Shown here piece after piece: positions 6,162 through 7,274 of a DNA stretch of 7,274 nt. The stretch covers positions 1 to 7,274 of the forward strand of contig SOIA01000284.1 of assembly GCA_004378665.1 (NCBI GenBank). The letters run 5' to 3'. Every line of letters starts with the position of its first letter. The first letter of the stretch is position 1. Source of the stretch: Candidatus Aminicenantota bacterium (GTDB taxonomy: Bacteria > Acidobacteriota > Aminicenantia > Aminicenantales > Aminicenantaceae). The position numbers were made by a program, and so were the translations under genes. Under the pieces are notes generated by a model. It worked only from the letters and a program-made list of their open reading frames with translations. It was not told the origin of the DNA and did no database searches.

Positions 6162-7274
6162 TCAGAATATCGGTTTTCCGATCATCTCTTCGGGCTTGTC
6201 AATGCCGAAGATTTTAAGAATGGTTGGCGTCAGGTCATAAAGCGCCGGAGAATCGATGTTGATTTTCTGGTTTGTCAGCAGAATTCCGGGAATCACCTCC
6301 GGAGCCATGCAGTGATCGCCGCTCCATTTTTCAGTGTTGTCTTCAAGAATTTCCCGGGGAATCCTTCCTAACGGAGAAGACCAGGAAACACGGTAACCCT
6401 GATTGTAGCCGATGATGATATCCGGAGCTTTATCTTGATGAGCACCCTGGTAAACATCCTGAGCCGCGAAGGCCCTCAAAACCGGCCTTTCTCCTGTTTG
6501 AGGATCCTGGAAACTCTCCAATCTCTGAATAATTTCTCGAACGAGAGCTTCTTTTTCTGTACCTGGATTGACGGTGCCTTCTCCTTCTCTTCCTTTCTGG
6601 TTGATGTAGAGTCCGTTCAGGCCGTACGCATACGCCTTGGTTTTTGACCAATCGGTGTTCATGAAGAGATCCTCGTGGCCCTGCCTCCATCTGTTGATTA
6701 AAGCGTGGTAACCGTTTTCTAAAAGCCATGTGTTCGGGTTAAAGGACCTGCGGAACGGCGAGAACCCGTGATCGGACATGACGATCAGCACTGTGTCCTT
6801 ATCTGTCTTGTCCAAAGCTCTGGCCAGCATCCTGTCCGCTTCTCTGTAGATATTCTCGATTGTGTTTCCGTATTTTTTGGCTTCGTCGGGATCATGTCTG
6901 GGATGATTTTTATCGATATGGCGCCAGAACATATGCTGGCGCTGGTCAGTGCTGGAGACATAATAGAAAAGAAGCCCGGAATCGAATCTATCCAGTTCAT
7001 ACTCGAACATCTCATGTCTTTCACTCATAATAAAATCGTCCAGTTGGAGAAATTCGCCGTCATCCAGGACGTTGTTATCGAGAGCTTTTGTATCCGCAGG
7101 AAGTCCTTTGGTGAAAAACGGCCCGAATCTTTTTTCCAGCTCTTCTGAGTATGATTTCGGTGTCGAGATGGGAAGAGCGGCTGCTCCCGGGTCGATGTTG
7201 ATCGGAGAGATATAGAGTTTAAACTCCGGCCGGACCTGTTTCAGGTAGAACATGCAGATGCCGCTCACGCTCTG
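6162..7274 (-). CDS. Type I phosphodiesterase/nucleotide pyrophosphatase-like protein, C-terminal part
   Basis: The frame is open from the right edge to a stop at 6162, giving 370 visible residues; the true start lies beyond the window. The metal-site motifs of the alkaline phosphatase superfamily are visible: SSTDQRQHMFW (Asp110 and His114, visible numbering), MSDHGF (Asp168, His169) and GDHCMAP (His321). The closing phrase ALYDLTPTILKIFGI is also typical of the type I phosphodiesterase family. The N-terminal part with the first metal Asp and the Thr/Ser nucleophile is not visible. Family members hydrolyse phosphodiester or pyrophosphate bonds, or sometimes transfer phospho groups, usually outside the cytoplasm; the substrate is unknown. 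It is upstream of the RHH-like and EMC3-like genes in the same direction. The GTG at 7266-7268 is not a credible start because the fold needs the missing N-terminal half. Confidence 0.88.
   Translation of the reverse strand, partial: QSVSGICMFYLKQVRPEFKLYISPINIDPGAAALPISTPKSYSEELEKRFGPFFTKGLPADTKALDNNVLDDGEFLQLDDFIMSERHEMFEYELDRFDSGLLFYYVSSTDQRQHMFWRHIDKNHPRHDPDEAKKYGNTIENIYREADRMLARALDKTDKDTVLIVMSDHGFSPFRRSFNPNTWLLENGYHALINRWRQGHEDLFMNTDWSKTKAYAYGLNGLYINQKGREGEGTVNPGTEKEALVREIIQRLESFQDPQTGERPVLRAFAAQDVYQGAHQDKAPDIIIGYNQGYRVSWSSPLGRIPREILEDNTEKWSGDHCMAPEVIPGILLTNQKINIDSPALYDLTPTILKIFGIDKPEEMIGKPIF

Noticed and set aside
6768..7148. A 126-codon open frame on the plus strand
   Set aside because: It is antisense to the phosphodiesterase, whose metal-site motifs are clear on the minus strand, so it is a shadow frame.

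Overview
The window is ordinary bacterial chromosome: densely packed genes, almost all on the minus strand, with good Shine-Dalgarno sites and no tRNA, rRNA, CRISPR or insertion sequence that I can see. The proteins point to a diderm (Gram-negative type) heterotroph: a lipoprotein with a signal peptide and lipobox, a secreted M1-type metallopeptidase, a CocE/NonD-type hydrolase remnant and a type I phosphodiesterase. The combination and the sequence flavour remind me of Candidatus Aminicenantes or Acidobacteria-like lineages. That placement is an impression from protein content, not a demonstrated assignment.

Layout from left to right. Positions 1-483 (minus) hold the N-terminal part of a lipoprotein whose 3' end lies off the left edge. 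Its own promoter and a 5' stem-loop lie just upstream (509-567). The stretch 568-742 shows nothing recognisable. Positions 743-1171 (minus) carry the C-terminal end of a CocE/NonD-family hydrolase with a terminal membrane helix; the catalytic part is gone and two stops lie just upstream, so I read it as a gene remnant. Positions 1273-2214 and 2234-4210 (both minus) form a two-gene operon transcribed right to left: a secreted M1-family zinc metallopeptidase first, then a six-helix membrane protein 19 nt downstream. The peptidase most likely starts at a TTG codon.

The only plus-strand gene, a small nitroreductase-family flavoprotein (4471-5058), is divergent from the peptidase across a roughly 260 bp promoter region. 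It converges with the next minus-strand gene with a single base between the stop codons.

Positions 5060-7274 (minus) look like a second operon, read right to left: the C-terminal part of a type I phosphodiesterase/nucleotide pyrophosphatase-like protein (alkaline phosphatase superfamily, 5' end off the window), a 63-residue ribbon-helix-helix-like protein, and a three-helix membrane protein. The N-terminal half of that membrane protein looks like the EMC3/TMCO1 (Oxa1 superfamily) membrane insertase fold, with an added extracytoplasmic beta-type domain.

The parts most worth a second look are this phosphodiesterase / RHH / EMC3-like operon, the M1 peptidase with its linked membrane protein, and the decayed CocE gene. 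I found no clear defence, mobile or biosynthetic system here.
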